From positions 888,322 to 952,321 of the forward strand of contig NZ_LMEX01000002.1 in the NCBI RefSeq assembly GCF_001426645.1: 64,000 nucleotides of DNA, given 5' to 3'. Positions 16,147 to 26,039 of the stretch are shown in pieces (positions within the stretch are counted from its first letter, which is position 1; each line of letters opens with the position of its first letter). The DNA comes from Rhodanobacter sp. Root480 (GTDB lineage: Bacteria; Pseudomonadota; Gammaproteobacteria; Xanthomonadales; Rhodanobacteraceae). Position numbers and translations under genes: made by a program. The notes below the pieces were generated by a model. That model was not told the origin of the DNA and ran no database searches. It saw nothing but the letters and a program-made list of their open reading frames with translations.

Positions 16147-19017
16147 TTAGACGCGAAATACCTTCATGACCTCGTCGCCGAGATGATTGATCACCTTCAC
16201 CGCAATGCGGCCTGACGTAGGCTTGTCGAAGGGTCGCGAGGTGTCGCTGTTGAGGCTGGCCCAGGCGTCGGGGTCGATTTCGGCTTTGAGGGTGGTCTTG
16301 AGGGCTTTGTAGGGGTCGTTGGCACCGAGGAAGTAGGCGTGGCGGACGAAGAAGCTCTCTTCGTTGTAGTCGGTGTCGATGAACCAGCAGGCGATGCCGT
16401 CGGGGCCGTCGCTGCGGACTTCGCCGGTGTTGGGGTGGAACACGTCGACACCGTTGACCTTGACCTGAATCTGTCCTGCCTCGCCGTCGTGCTGGGCGGC
16501 GTCGAGGATGTCGATGTCCGGCTCGCCGAAGATCACGAAGAGGTTCGCTGTGCTGGTTTTCTTGAGGTCGTCGGCCATGTGCAGGTCGGCGTTCATGCGC
16601 GCCTTGAGCACGGGGATGCGGCCGAGCTTGTCGAAGTCGGAGGAGCGGGCGTCATAGTTGAAGGCGCAGGTGATCAACACGTCGAAGTCGGCGTCGCCGG
16701 CTTCGCGGGCGGCCTGCACCAGGTCGGGGCGCGAGACGGTGCCGAACTCGGGGCCGATGAAGATGGCGGCGCGCTTCTCGGTGCCGGTGTCCGCATCGCC
16801 TTCGATGTAACGGCCCTCGGCGCAGACTAGGTCGCCCGGCCAGGGCACCAGCGAGGTGAAATTGATCTTGTCGTCCTTGTGCGCCTGCTGCACGCCGGCG
16901 GTCTTCAGGTTTTCCAGGATCATCTGCACGAAGTCGCGCTCTTCGCCGTAGCCGTCGTTGCCTTCGCCGATGCCGTCAATCAGCTCGTCATTCTCGTCCA
17001 CGCCCAGCACGCGGTGCGGCGACAGGCTTTCGACGGTGAACGGGCCGGCCACGCGGATTTTCTTCTTGTCCTCGTAGGGTTTGTCGTAGAGGTATTCGTT
17101 GTCGGCCTTGGCGGCGATGGAGGCGTCGATCTCGCGCTGGCGTGCGTTGCGCTGCTGCCACCAGTCGACGTGCAACTGCTTCGCCTCGGCAGACCACTTC
17201 GTATCGACCTCACGCGGAATCTCCCACTCCTGCCAGTGCTTACCGAGCGCCTTGTTCAAGGATTCCCGCAGCGGTTCCAGCGCCTGCTGAAACTTGTCCC
17301 AGATCACGTCGATCTCGGCGTTGTTGGCAATGGATTTCAGTGTGACGTGTGGCACGCGCTCGTAGACGAAACCGTGCGCGATGTTTCCGCGGGTTGCTGC
17401 ACTCGAGGGTACGCTGCGGGTGAGCTCGGCTTCCTTGAGCTGGCCATCGAACGAGTCAGCAAGCAGATAGAACGGATAGCGTGCACCCATGATGCGTGCG
17501 CGAGCCAGCGCTAGCGCCACGCGCGAAGTGTCCGTCGTTATCCAGCGCCGCCCCCATTGTTCCGAAACAGTGGCCGTAGTACCTGAGCCGCACGTGGGGT
17601 CAAGAACTAAATCTCCCGGATCAGTAGTCAGAAGAATGCATCTCTGCACCACCAGCGAGTCGGTCTGAACAACATAGATTTTCGGATCTGAGTTGGAAAA
17701 TCCTGCACTACCTGTATCAACCCATTGGGTGGAAAATGCCTCAACTGAGAAATCATCAAAATATCGAATGAAGTTCAACTGCGCGCCCAGACCGATCAAG
17801 CGTTGAGCTTTTTGCAATTTTTCCAAACCGTCCGGATTGGTAGTTTTCCAGTGACGGTGTGCCCCGCAATCGTACGTCTTGTTCCGGAATTTGTATTGAC
17901 GGTCATCTGACTTACCGGGATCACCCGACACGCAAAAACTCAGCTGGGCAATGCGCCACTCGTCGGGAAGAGCAGAGTCACCAGATTTTTCTTCGGAGGA
18001 CGCAAATCGTGCCGAGGTCGTGCACGGTGAAACAGCGTATTTGTAGCTCTTTAGTTCGGCGATGTTCTTTTGTTGAAAGAGAGGACGAAACTTGATCGAC
18101 TGCTTATTCTTGGCGTACCACAACAAGAAATCATTCTCAGTCGGCAGCAGGTTGGACGATGTCCTGGCTGTCTTTCGAAAAATGATTTCCCCACAAAAAT
18201 TCTGCTCTCCGAAGACCTCGTCCATTACGGAACGCACTCGGTGCAGATTCTCCCCACCTATCTGCACAAAGATCGACCCCGACTCGGTCAGCAAGTCGCG
18301 CGCCACCATCAAGCGGTCACGTAGATACGTCAGATACGAATGAATGCCATCACGCCACGTATCGCGAAACGCCTTGACCTGCTCCGGCTCGCGCGTGATG
18401 TGGGCGGTGTTGCCGTCCTTGACGTCGCGGCTGGTAGTGGACCACTGGAAGTTGGAGTTGAATTTGATGCCGTAGGGCGGATCGAAGTAGATGCACTGCA
18501 CCTTGCCGCGCAGGCCCTCGCGCTCGGCCAGTGACGCCATCACCTGCAGGCTGTCGCCCAGGATCATGCGGTTGGCCCAGTGCGCGTCGTGCTGGTAGAA
18601 CTCGGTCTTGGCGTTGTCGCTGGGCAGACCATTGAAGTCGGCGAACAGGTCGGCCATGTTGCCGGCCTGCGTCTGTACTGCCGATTCTTCCCTGCGCTCG
18701 GTTTCGCGACGCAGGTCGTCGATCAGCACCTTGGGGTGCACCTTCTCCTGGATGTACAGCGGCGGCGCGTTGACCACCAGATCGGACCAGTCCTGCTGGT
18801 CCTTACCGCGCCAGACCAGCTGCGGATCCAGATCGCGGTTTCGCTGCTGCTTCTCCTCGTCCAGTCCGTTGTGGCCGCGCGGATAGGACGCGCGCACCGG
18901 CGCGCTGTCCTCCTTCTGCATCAGCGACTGGTATTCCGCGGTGGGAATGTTCTTGCGTGTCGCCTCGTCGTGCTTGAGCGCTTCGACGGTAAGCGGGGTT
19001 TTAGGTTTCTTGGCCAT
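16147..19017 (-). CDS. Type III-like modification methyltransferase (Mod1)
   Basis: 956-residue N6-adenine (or N4-cytosine) DNA methyltransferase of the beta class. Motif IV DPPYG is at 179-183 and motif I DPTCGSGT at 473-480, with a long target-recognition region between them. Type III Mod proteins are usually near 650 residues; here an extra ~450-residue C-terminal region follows (TLKSIANNAEID, LKARMNADLHMADDLKK), shared with Mod2 of island B. Its ATG overlaps the DUF262 stop by one base. DNA between about 17600 and 18350 (the recognition region) is visibly more AT-rich than either flank, suggesting domain exchange. Confidence 0.85.
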   Translation of the reverse strand: MAKKPKTPLTVEALKHDEATRKNIPTAEYQSLMQKEDSAPVRASYPRGHNGLDEEKQQRNRDLDPQLVWRGKDQQDWSDLVVNAPPLYIQEKVHPKVLIDDLRRETERREESAVQTQAGNMADLFADFNGLPSDNAKTEFYQHDAHWANRMILGDSLQVMASLAEREGLRGKVQCIYFDPPYGIKFNSNFQWSTTSRDVKDGNTAHITREPEQVKAFRDTWRDGIHSYLTYLRDRLMVARDLLTESGSIFVQIGGENLHRVRSVMDEVFGEQNFCGEIIFRKTARTSSNLLPTENDFLLWYAKNKQSIKFRPLFQQKNIAELKSYKYAVSPCTTSARFASSEEKSGDSALPDEWRIAQLSFCVSGDPGKSDDRQYKFRNKTYDCGAHRHWKTTNPDGLEKLQKAQRLIGLGAQLNFIRYFDDFSVEAFSTQWVDTGSAGFSNSDPKIYVVQTDSLVVQRCILLTTDPGDLVLDPTCGSGTTATVSEQWGRRWITTDTSRVALALARARIMGARYPFYLLADSFDGQLKEAELTRSVPSSAATRGNIAHGFVYERVPHVTLKSIANNAEIDVIWDKFQQALEPLRESLNKALGKHWQEWEIPREVDTKWSAEAKQLHVDWWQQRNARQREIDASIAAKADNEYLYDKPYEDKKKIRVAGPFTVESLSPHRVLGVDENDELIDGIGEGNDGYGEERDFVQMILENLKTAGVQQAHKDDKINFTSLVPWPGDLVCAEGRYIEGDADTGTEKRAAIFIGPEFGTVSRPDLVQAAREAGDADFDVLITCAFNYDARSSDFDKLGRIPVLKARMNADLHMADDLKKTSTANLFVIFGEPDIDILDAAQHDGEAGQIQVKVNGVDVFHPNTGEVRSDGPDGIACWFIDTDYNEESFFVRHAYFLGANDPYKALKTTLKAEIDPDAWASLNSDTSRPFDKPTSGRIAVKVINHLGDEVMKVFRV

Positions 19018-20879
19018 CAGGCGGCCTCCAGCTCTTCGTCGGCTTCCATCGAGTCATCTTCCTGCTCGACTTCGTTGGTGCCGGCTTCTTCAACCACCGG
19101 TTTCTGCATGGCGCCGGCCACCAGTTCAGCCAACGCCTTGCTGCGGGCTTCGTAGAAGGCATTGAAATCATCCGCACGTAGGTGTGCCGGCTCGATCAGA
19201 TGCGTACGCAAGATGGCATTGAGGTCGGCCGGGGAAAGACCCTGCTTCTCCTCGATCCGCTTGAGGTAGACCGATGGCGCATCACCACCCACTGAAATAT
19301 TGGAAAGCTTCGACAGCGGCGTCTTGTTGATGATGGCGTCGAACAGACCCTTCTCGATGCCCTGTTTCTTGCACCATGCCTGCGGAAAGACGTGATGAAT
19401 GTCGATGTCGTCATTGAAGAACGTCATCAAGTCGGTCGGTCGCCCGGTGATGAAGTCGCGGCAACCATCTTTCATCAGTAAGGCATGCAGGCCCTTGTAG
19501 GCGGCGGATTGCCGCGAACGGAGAGAGCGCAGCCTCACCGTCTGGAAGACTGCCTCGTCGAGGGTGCGAGGGCGGGATGCCGGATTTTTTATCCAGTCGA
19601 CCACTTCGGGGACGTCGCGGGCCAACCTGGATTCCGTGCTGGACCCAAACAGTTCACCCAGCGTGACAGACCAGAACCACTGGGCAAGCTGCTGCTTGGC
19701 TTTGGCTGTCTGAGCGTCTTTGCCTAGGATCGCAAAAATTGCTGCGAGTCCGACGACCAGTGGCGGATAGGAGACGTCTTTGTGCCAGATGATCTTCAGC
19801 TCGTTGAGGAATCCGCCGGCCTCAATGAAGCCAGCCTCCACAGCGTCGGCATGCTTCTGGTAGGCGTGCAGCGGCAACCCCAGTAGCGCGTCGCGTTTGC
19901 AGGAGATCTGCGGGAGATCACCGTCCTTTGCGCCTTCGGCTGCCTTTTGGAGTCTCAGGTCGCGCGTATGCAAGAGTGTGCAGGCCTGCAGAAAGTCAGT
20001 ATTGGCTATCTGGGTGAGCACATCGCGCGGGTTCGGTGCGCCGATCATGCGGGAATGGCGGCCAGCTTTTGCTGGCTTTTTTGTGCCGTTCCAGTCCTCA
20101 CGGAGGTCGAACTTTTCGGCTGCGTAGATGGCGGTGACCAGTTCGAACGCGTCGAGCTTCTTGCCGCCTACGTTGACCTTTTCGAACACGACACAGATCG
20201 CTTCCCGCTTGTTGTTGCGATCGAGGCGGATGATCGGCATTTTGTAGCGCTCGATGGAGTCGACGATGGTGCGCACGAAGTCACGATCGAGCTCGGTGAT
20301 GTCGCGGCCTTTGGCCCGCCAGAAGTCTCGCCAGTCGTAGAACCAGTCACGACTGTCAAAGACCTGATTTAGCGGAAAGAGATCGAGTTCGAATTCGCGA
20401 TCCCGAGTAGAGACGTCCAGATCAATGGTTTTGCCGAAATTCGTGCGGACGATCCTGTCGGCAGGCACGCCGATGATGGCGTCCTCCAGACTACCCTTGC
20501 TGGCAGCCGCCTTTTTGATGTCGATGTAGTACAGGCGCTCCACGAGCTTCTTGTGCACATTCCTGGTGCGAACAGGCGCTTTGGCGAACGCTGCCTGGAA
20601 AAGGGACGTCATGCGCTGCTGGCCGTCCAGCAGCAGCTCGGTCGGGCGTACATCCCTGACTTCCACGCCTTCAAGGACGCGGGGTTTGAATTCGACCTCG
20701 CCGCCGGTCTCGAGCGTCAACAGCGCTCCCACGGGAAATCCCTTGGCAATCGACGCGATCAGACTGCGTACGTCTTCATCACCCCAGACGTAGTCCCGCT
20801 GGAAATCAGGAAGCTGCAGTTTCCCTTCGTTGACCTTGCGCAGGATGTCTTTCAGGTCTTCCTTGGTGGTGTCAAACAT
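19017..20879 (-). CDS. DUF262-DUF1524 protein, GmrSD-like
   Basis: 620 residues. The N-terminal DUF262 (ParB-like) domain shows LQLPDFQRDYVWGDEDVRSL (22-41) and LLLDGQQRMTSLF, the nucleotide-sensing DGQQR motif. The C-terminal DUF1524 HNH nuclease shows DIDIHHVFPQAWCKKQ and a later SNIS. This is the architecture of fused GmrS-GmrD type IV restriction enzymes that cut modified phage DNA. An acidic tail ends the protein. It overlaps Res1 by 8 nt upstream and Mod1 by 1 nt downstream, so three nucleic-acid enzymes are encoded as one unit. Confidence 0.85.
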   Translation of the reverse strand: MFDTTKEDLKDILRKVNEGKLQLPDFQRDYVWGDEDVRSLIASIAKGFPVGALLTLETGGEVEFKPRVLEGVEVRDVRPTELLLDGQQRMTSLFQAAFAKAPVRTRNVHKKLVERLYYIDIKKAAASKGSLEDAIIGVPADRIVRTNFGKTIDLDVSTRDREFELDLFPLNQVFDSRDWFYDWRDFWRAKGRDITELDRDFVRTIVDSIERYKMPIIRLDRNNKREAICVVFEKVNVGGKKLDAFELVTAIYAAEKFDLREDWNGTKKPAKAGRHSRMIGAPNPRDVLTQIANTDFLQACTLLHTRDLRLQKAAEGAKDGDLPQISCKRDALLGLPLHAYQKHADAVEAGFIEAGGFLNELKIIWHKDVSYPPLVVGLAAIFAILGKDAQTAKAKQQLAQWFWSVTLGELFGSSTESRLARDVPEVVDWIKNPASRPRTLDEAVFQTVRLRSLRSRQSAAYKGLHALLMKDGCRDFITGRPTDLMTFFNDDIDIHHVFPQAWCKKQGIEKGLFDAIINKTPLSKLSNISVGGDAPSVYLKRIEEKQGLSPADLNAILRTHLIEPAHLRADDFNAFYEARSKALAELVAGAMQKPVVEEAGTNEVEQEDDSMEADEELEAA

Positions 20880-23800
20880 TTGCTGGTGCCTCTTGTGCTG
20901 CGTCGGATGCGACGCTATTGATCATTTTTTTGAATTCCGCCTCAACTTTCTTGGCGAAGTCGTCCTGGATCTGGAATACGTCAGTGAACTCGGCAAATGC
21001 CCAGCGGCCATACGTGCTCAAGTTGTTCACGCCAGGCACCCAGTACGTGTCCATGGTGGACTTCTTTTCCTTGGCGTCTTCGCCGCGGTAGCCCTTGATC
21101 TCGACGACGAGATGTAGCGGGTCATCGAGGCCATGGCCATCATCAATGTGAATGATGAAGTCGGGACGATAGATCCGGGTTTCGGAGGCATAGCGGTACG
21201 GCACATCGAAGCCGAGGTTGTGGTTCTTGACGTAAGCCAGCACCTTGGGATGAGCCTCGGCAACGCGGCAGAATTCGCTTTCCCAATCGCTGTCGAGGAT
21301 GACCCAGTTGAGCTGACACTTCGGTGGCGGCCCGAGGGTCTCCCAGCGATCTGCTTTCGATGTGTTGAAGTTGACGTGGACGGTGGAGCCAGTGGGGTTG
21401 TACGGGTCGAGGATGGCCTTGACCGCGCGCCCTTTCTTGATTTCGTCGGCCGTGATGGCCTTAGTAATTCGTTCGCACGCGATGTCGGCCAGCGCCTGGT
21501 ACATCAACAGGCCGGGATAAGTGTCGCCCTTGCATACAAGGCAGGTATCAAGCCACTCCTTGGTGATGCGCTTGAGCTGACCGAACAGGTGCAGCTTGGG
21601 TTGCTCGCCCGAGTCACGCCACTTGGTAGTGAGAAGACGCTGGGTAATGTTGAACAGCAAGGTGGATCGACGCATGTCGCGGATGTGATCCAGGCTCAGA
21701 TCCACAGTCTCGCCGATGATGCCTGCGTTCTTGGTTTTGGACGGCCCGACGATGGCTGGCGTGAGTTCAAAGACCGAGTCTTCGTTGAAGTTGGCGGTTA
21801 GACGCTCTTCCGGCAGTTCGACGCGGTAACCGGCCACGCGCGGGAAGCGGATCTCCAGCGCGTCGCGCTCGGGTCGCATGGCTTTGACGTGGATGGTTTC
21901 ACGAGGTGGCTGTGGCGGCGCAACGACCGGCTTGGCAGTGAAATCAAACGGGATGCCGAGCACGTCAGCGTACTCGACGTTGAACAGGCCTTCTTCGTTG
22001 AGGTCGTAGGACTGACGGCGTAGGGCGCGGCCGATGACCTGTTCACATAGCAGCTGAGTTCCGAATGCGCGCACACCGAGCACATGGGTGACGGTGTTCG
22101 CATCCCAGCCTTCGGTAAGCATGGACACGGAGACCACACAGCGGATCGACTCGCCCAGCGAGCCTGGCTTGCCGACTGTGTTCATGACCTCGCGCAGGAG
22201 CGTGGCATCGTCGATGTCTTTACCCGCACGTAGATCGTTGGCCAAGGCGCCGCCACGTTCGAGCGCCTCGCGCTTGAACAGCTCGATCTCGGGACCGGCC
22301 ATTTCGCGGAAACCCTTGTCGAGCGCATCGCCGGATTCGAGCTGCTCGCTGTCGATCAGCAAGGTGTTGGGCCGCGGCAGCGGATTGTCGTGCTCGTCGA
22401 AGTTGCGGAACAGTTCCAGGCGACCGTTGACGACGTTGGACGTGCCATCCTCGTTATCGCGGACGAAGCCCGAGATGTAGTCGTAGACCAGCTTGGACGT
22501 GGCTGTGTTGTTGCACACCACGATAAAGCACGGCGGCACCTTGATGCCGGAGGCCTTCCAGAGCACGTAGGTTTTCTCGTAATGCCCGTACAGTGCCTGC
22601 AGTGCGGTCTGCAGCTCCACTGGAATGCTGAGTGGGTCGAGCGTAGCGTTCTTGCCGCGGCCCTTCTTGGGCATCTTCTTGCCGATGTGCTCCCACAACT
22701 TGCGGAACATCGGCATTTCGTCGCCGGGGATGTTCTCGGCCACGGGCACGCGCGGCAGTTTGACGATGCCACATTCGATCGCGTCCATCAGCGAGAAGTC
22801 GCTCATGGTCCACGGGAATAGCGTGCCCTCGGCGTAGCCGGAGCCGCTGAGGAAGAACGGCGTGGCGGAAAGATCCATCACTCGTGCCACGCCGAGTTTG
22901 CGGTTCACCGCCTCAAGGCCTGATATCCACAGGCGAGCGGCCTCCGCGTTCTTCTCGGCTTCCTTCCGGTCATCGCCCTTCAGGTCTTCGTCTTCGTCGC
23001 TGCCCGGTTTCTCGCGATAGCAATGATGCGCTTCGTCATTGATGACGAGAATGTTCTTCAAGCCCATCAGCTCAGGCATCACCCGTTGCAGCATCTGACC
23101 TTCGGTTTCGAGCGTCTCCAGCGGCGCGCCATTGCGGCCCTGCAGCAGCAGCCGACCACCCTTGGACAGCTCGATGCGTTCGCGCAACTTGAATGCGTGG
23201 TAGTTGGTAATGACGATCTTAGCCTTGCCCAGATCCTCCAGCATGTCGCTGGGCACCAGCTCGCGGCTGGCGTAGTAGCTGTCCGGGTCGTTCGGCAGCA
23301 GCACGCGCAGGCGATCGCGGATGGTGATGCCGGGAGCGACCACCAGAAAGCCACGACTGAAGCGCTTACTGGTCGGACGGCGCACGGCATTGACGGTCTG
23401 CCACGCAATCAGCATGGCCATGACCGTGGTCTTGCCGGCACCGGTTGCCAGTTTCAGTGCCAGCCGCATCAACTCCGGATTGGCGTCGTTGTTGGCATTG
23501 GCGAGGTGTTCTAGGATGCCCTGGCCGGCCTTGCCGATGTGCGGTGCGACTTCGCTCAGCCAGATGGCCGTTTCCACGGCCTCGACCTGGCAAAAAAACG
23601 GCCGCACGCCACTGAATTGGTGATGGCGCCAATGCTGCAGCAAGCGAACGGTTTCCGGGGTGACATGCCAATCGGCAGGATTGGGCAACTGGCGCCAGCG
23701 ATCCACCTGCTGGCGCACCGTATTGATGACGGTGGTGTGGTCGTAGCGTTGGGCTTCGGTCGAGAGCCCCTTGCCCTCGTCAAACACCAGGTCGCCTTGT

Positions 23801-23973
23801 TCGGCCTTACCTTTGCGCTTACGGGGTTTCGGTATCGGGGTAAAGAACTCGGCTGTGCGGCGACTCGCCTGCACTCGCTGGGTTGGCTGCCCGCTCTCGT
23901 CGAGCTCCCAATGCCGCGCCGGATAGTCATACGGCGAGTTGAGAATCGGCTTCTCAAAGAACTGGCTTTCCAT
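20872..23973 (-). CDS. Type III-like Res helicase-nuclease (Res1)
   Basis: 1033-residue SF2 helicase with a C-terminal PD-(D/E)xK nuclease. Walker A is LATGAGKTT (175-183), motif II VINDEAHHCYRE, motif III LSATPFF, motif VI CEQVIGRALRRQ, and the nuclease reads RPDFIIHI then VVEIKG near 936-961. The start MESQFFEKPILNSPYDYPAR follows AGGGGAAG; the 28 extra upstream residues lack support. It opens the operon Res1-DUF262-Mod1. Unlike Res2 of island B, it ends soon after the nuclease and has no toxin-like tail. Similar proteins are annotated as BPTD_3080-family restriction endonucleases. Confidence 0.85.
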   Translation of the reverse strand: MESQFFEKPILNSPYDYPARHWELDESGQPTQRVQASRRTAEFFTPIPKPRKRKGKAEQGDLVFDEGKGLSTEAQRYDHTTVINTVRQQVDRWRQLPNPADWHVTPETVRLLQHWRHHQFSGVRPFFCQVEAVETAIWLSEVAPHIGKAGQGILEHLANANNDANPELMRLALKLATGAGKTTVMAMLIAWQTVNAVRRPTSKRFSRGFLVVAPGITIRDRLRVLLPNDPDSYYASRELVPSDMLEDLGKAKIVITNYHAFKLRERIELSKGGRLLLQGRNGAPLETLETEGQMLQRVMPELMGLKNILVINDEAHHCYREKPGSDEDEDLKGDDRKEAEKNAEAARLWISGLEAVNRKLGVARVMDLSATPFFLSGSGYAEGTLFPWTMSDFSLMDAIECGIVKLPRVPVAENIPGDEMPMFRKLWEHIGKKMPKKGRGKNATLDPLSIPVELQTALQALYGHYEKTYVLWKASGIKVPPCFIVVCNNTATSKLVYDYISGFVRDNEDGTSNVVNGRLELFRNFDEHDNPLPRPNTLLIDSEQLESGDALDKGFREMAGPEIELFKREALERGGALANDLRAGKDIDDATLLREVMNTVGKPGSLGESIRCVVSVSMLTEGWDANTVTHVLGVRAFGTQLLCEQVIGRALRRQSYDLNEEGLFNVEYADVLGIPFDFTAKPVVAPPQPPRETIHVKAMRPERDALEIRFPRVAGYRVELPEERLTANFNEDSVFELTPAIVGPSKTKNAGIIGETVDLSLDHIRDMRRSTLLFNITQRLLTTKWRDSGEQPKLHLFGQLKRITKEWLDTCLVCKGDTYPGLLMYQALADIACERITKAITADEIKKGRAVKAILDPYNPTGSTVHVNFNTSKADRWETLGPPPKCQLNWVILDSDWESEFCRVAEAHPKVLAYVKNHNLGFDVPYRYASETRIYRPDFIIHIDDGHGLDDPLHLVVEIKGYRGEDAKEKKSTMDTYWVPGVNNLSTYGRWAFAEFTDVFQIQDDFAKKVEAEFKKMINSVASDAAQEAPANV

Positions 23974-24173
23974 ACTTCCCCTGTTTCCGCTTTCAGTCTG
24001 GCGGTAGAACCGCACCCCTCGACAGTCCACTGTATGGCGATGCGCACTGATGGGCAACGAATGATGTTCGCGGCAGGAACTTGGGTGGAATGATCGCTAA
24101 CCCTCGTCCTGCAAATTGGTCATGACGAAGTCACACGCCCAGCGACCGGCAAGCTTTTCGAAGGACTACTTGT

Positions 24174-24473
24174 TCAGTGGTAGTCGTCTTCGCGTTGGTG
24201 ACGAACGGCAAGGATGGTCACTGTTTGATCCCCCTCGATCTCGTACAGCGCCACGTAGCCGGAGGTGCCGAACGAAACCAGCAGTTCGCGCAGGAAGGGA
24301 TTGTCCGGATCGGCCTTGCGGCACGTGAAGGGGAATGACTGAAGCAGCTCCAAGCTTTGCTCGATGACTTCCATCGCCCGCTGCGCCGCTTCTATGTCCT
24401 GCTCCAGCAGGAACCCGTAAAGCCGCAGCAGATCGTCGCGGGCCGCCCGCGTGTAACGGACGTGCCAGTTCAA
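24174..24473 (-). CDS. ParE/RelE-family toxin
   Basis: 99 residues with the ParE layout: VRYTRAARDDLLRLYGFL at the start, a middle KADPDNPFLRELLVSFGTSG, and the end GYVALYEIEGDQTVTILAVRHQREDDY. ATG overlaps the antitoxin stop by 4 nt (ATGA). Expected to inhibit gyrase or cleave mRNA until bound by its antitoxin. It lies between the restriction operon and the integrase, a common place for a stabilising module in an island. Confidence 0.8.
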   Translation of the reverse strand: MNWHVRYTRAARDDLLRLYGFLLEQDIEAAQRAMEVIEQSLELLQSFPFTCRKADPDNPFLRELLVSFGTSGYVALYEIEGDQTVTILAVRHQREDDYH

Positions 24474-24745
24474 CGCTTGGCCTTGCCGCTCGGTGACTTC
24501 GTCAGCATGCCGCGCAACTCGGCATGCACCGACGCGGCCTCGAAGTATTCACCTGTCCGTCGTGCCTCGTCGCGGGAGGCCAAGCCACGCGCCAAGAACT
24601 CGTGCTGCAGCTGGCGACGGGTCACCTGATCGCGCAGTGATTGCTCCATAAAGCTGGACAGGCTCTCGCCTTCGCGCAGGACGGCTTCGGCCGCCTGACG
24701 CAACTCGGGGTCGACTCGAAGCGAAGGAATGGAAGCGGATTTCAC
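24470..24745 (-). CDS. RHH-type antitoxin
   Basis: 91 residues. The N-terminus ASIPSLRVDPELRQAAEAVL followed by EGESLSSFMEQSLRDQV fits a ribbon-helix-helix DNA-binding domain, with a flexible C-terminal toxin-binding tail. GTG start at 24745 with GAGGTG just upstream. A perfect 7-bp palindrome sits 17 nt before the start and is the probable autoregulatory operator. Confidence 0.75.
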   Translation of the reverse strand: MKSASIPSLRVDPELRQAAEAVLREGESLSSFMEQSLRDQVTRRQLQHEFLARGLASRDEARRTGEYFEAASVHAELRGMLTKSPSGKAKR

Positions 24746-24761
24746 GGGCGCACCTCATGCG

Positions 24762-24778
24762 TTGCATTTGCAATGCAA
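24762..24778 (-). promoter_or_regulatory. Palindromic operator of the RHH/ParE pair
   Basis: Inverted repeat TTGCATT - TGC - AATGCAA in the promoter region of the antitoxin gene. Position and symmetry match the operators by which RHH antitoxins repress their own operon. Confidence 0.55.
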
Positions 24779-24815
24779 GGTTAGCACGAAGCTCGCACAG
24801 TCCGCCCACCCCTGC

Positions 24816-26039
24816 CTATCGGGGATCGCCTCCCACCTTTAACAAGTCCAGGTAATCCGCCCAAGCCTGCATGACCTTTCGGCGCTCAGGCATATGTTGG
24901 GCCTTGTTGTACACACCAACGATTCCGGGCTCCTTGTGGGATAGCTGACGTTCCAAGGCTTCGGGATTCCATCCCAACTCCCCCAACAACGTGCGCGCCA
25001 TGTGGCGGAATCCGTGGCCCGTAATGATGCCCTTGTAACCAATACGAGCCAGCGCCGCGTTTACCGCGCCATCTGACATATGACGCTTCGGATCGCGGGC
25101 CCCCGGAAACAAATAGCGCCCGTGGCCTGTCAACTGGCGCAGTTCGCGAAGTATCTCCAGCGCCTGTCGACTCAAAGGCACGATATGCGGCGGCGTAGCG
25201 GGATTTTCCTTGGCCGCCTTCTTCAGCTTTCGATTCATAGGCGGCACCGTGTAAGACGGGTGCTCGCCATCCAGGTCAAAGTGCGTCCACTCCGCCATGC
25301 GTATCTCGCCAGGCCGACAGAACCACAAGGGTGCCAATCTCAGAGCGCACTGCACGGGGAGAGTGCCCGTGAAGCCATCGATGGCACGCATCAACTCTCC
25401 CACGCGTTTCGGGTCGGTGATCGTTGGATGGTTCTGAGGATTACGGCTGGGCAATGTATCGCGCAGATCGGCGGCAGGATCGCGACTGGCCCGTTCAGTG
25501 GCTACTGCAAATCGAAACACGCGACTTAGTTGATGCCGGAGGCGATGAGCCTGCTCGATATGCCCCTGCTTGACCAGGTAGGCGAACAACGGGCGAATCT
25601 CTGCCACTCCTATATCAGAGACCGGCAGGCCACCAATCCTGGGGAAGGCGTGATTTTCCAATCGGCCGCACTCCTTCAAGAACTGGCCGGCTGTCCATTC
25701 AGGTTTCTTCACCGCCAACCACTCGCGAGCGACCGCTTCGAAACTGTTGGCTGCGCGATCGGCACCGGCAGCCTTTTCGGCCTTGCGTTGGACGCCTGGA
25801 TCTACGCCCTGCGCAAGCAGTTTGCGTGAGGCATCGCGCTTCTCGCGTGCATCGGCCAGTCCGGTGTCGGGATACGTGCCTAGCGACAGCCGCTTCTCCT
25901 TGCCCCCAAAGCGGTACTTAAGTCGCCACCACTTGCCCCCAGATGGAGCAACCTCCAGGTACAAGCCTCCACCGTCGAACAGCCGCTGGGGCTTATCGGT
26001 GGGCTTGGCCTTACGGATGTTGACATCGGAAAGCGCCAT
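24816..26039 (-). CDS. P4-type tyrosine integrase (IntA)
   Basis: 407-residue integrase with the N-terminal DUF4102 arm-binding domain (MALSDVNIRKAKPTDKPQRL, SLGTYPDTGLADAR) and a complete catalytic set: Arg in CRPGEIR (R242), HGFRH (H342, R345), H368 in QLSHKEPG and the nucleophile in GVYNKA (Y377). The gene starts 174 nt from the tRNA-Met-derived att copy at 26213, the standard arrangement for an integrase that uses a tRNA 3' end. It is the recombinase of island A. Confidence 0.9.
   Translation of the reverse strand: MALSDVNIRKAKPTDKPQRLFDGGGLYLEVAPSGGKWWRLKYRFGGKEKRLSLGTYPDTGLADAREKRDASRKLLAQGVDPGVQRKAEKAAGADRAANSFEAVAREWLAVKKPEWTAGQFLKECGRLENHAFPRIGGLPVSDIGVAEIRPLFAYLVKQGHIEQAHRLRHQLSRVFRFAVATERASRDPAADLRDTLPSRNPQNHPTITDPKRVGELMRAIDGFTGTLPVQCALRLAPLWFCRPGEIRMAEWTHFDLDGEHPSYTVPPMNRKLKKAAKENPATPPHIVPLSRQALEILRELRQLTGHGRYLFPGARDPKRHMSDGAVNAALARIGYKGIITGHGFRHMARTLLGELGWNPEALERQLSHKEPGIVGVYNKAQHMPERRKVMQAWADYLDLLKVGGDPR

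Noticed and set aside
7132..23973. Assignment of the block to DISARM or BREX
   Set aside because: A SNF2 helicase and a methyltransferase are present, but DrmA, DrmB (DUF1998) and the BREX genes PglZ, BrxC and BrxL are absent.
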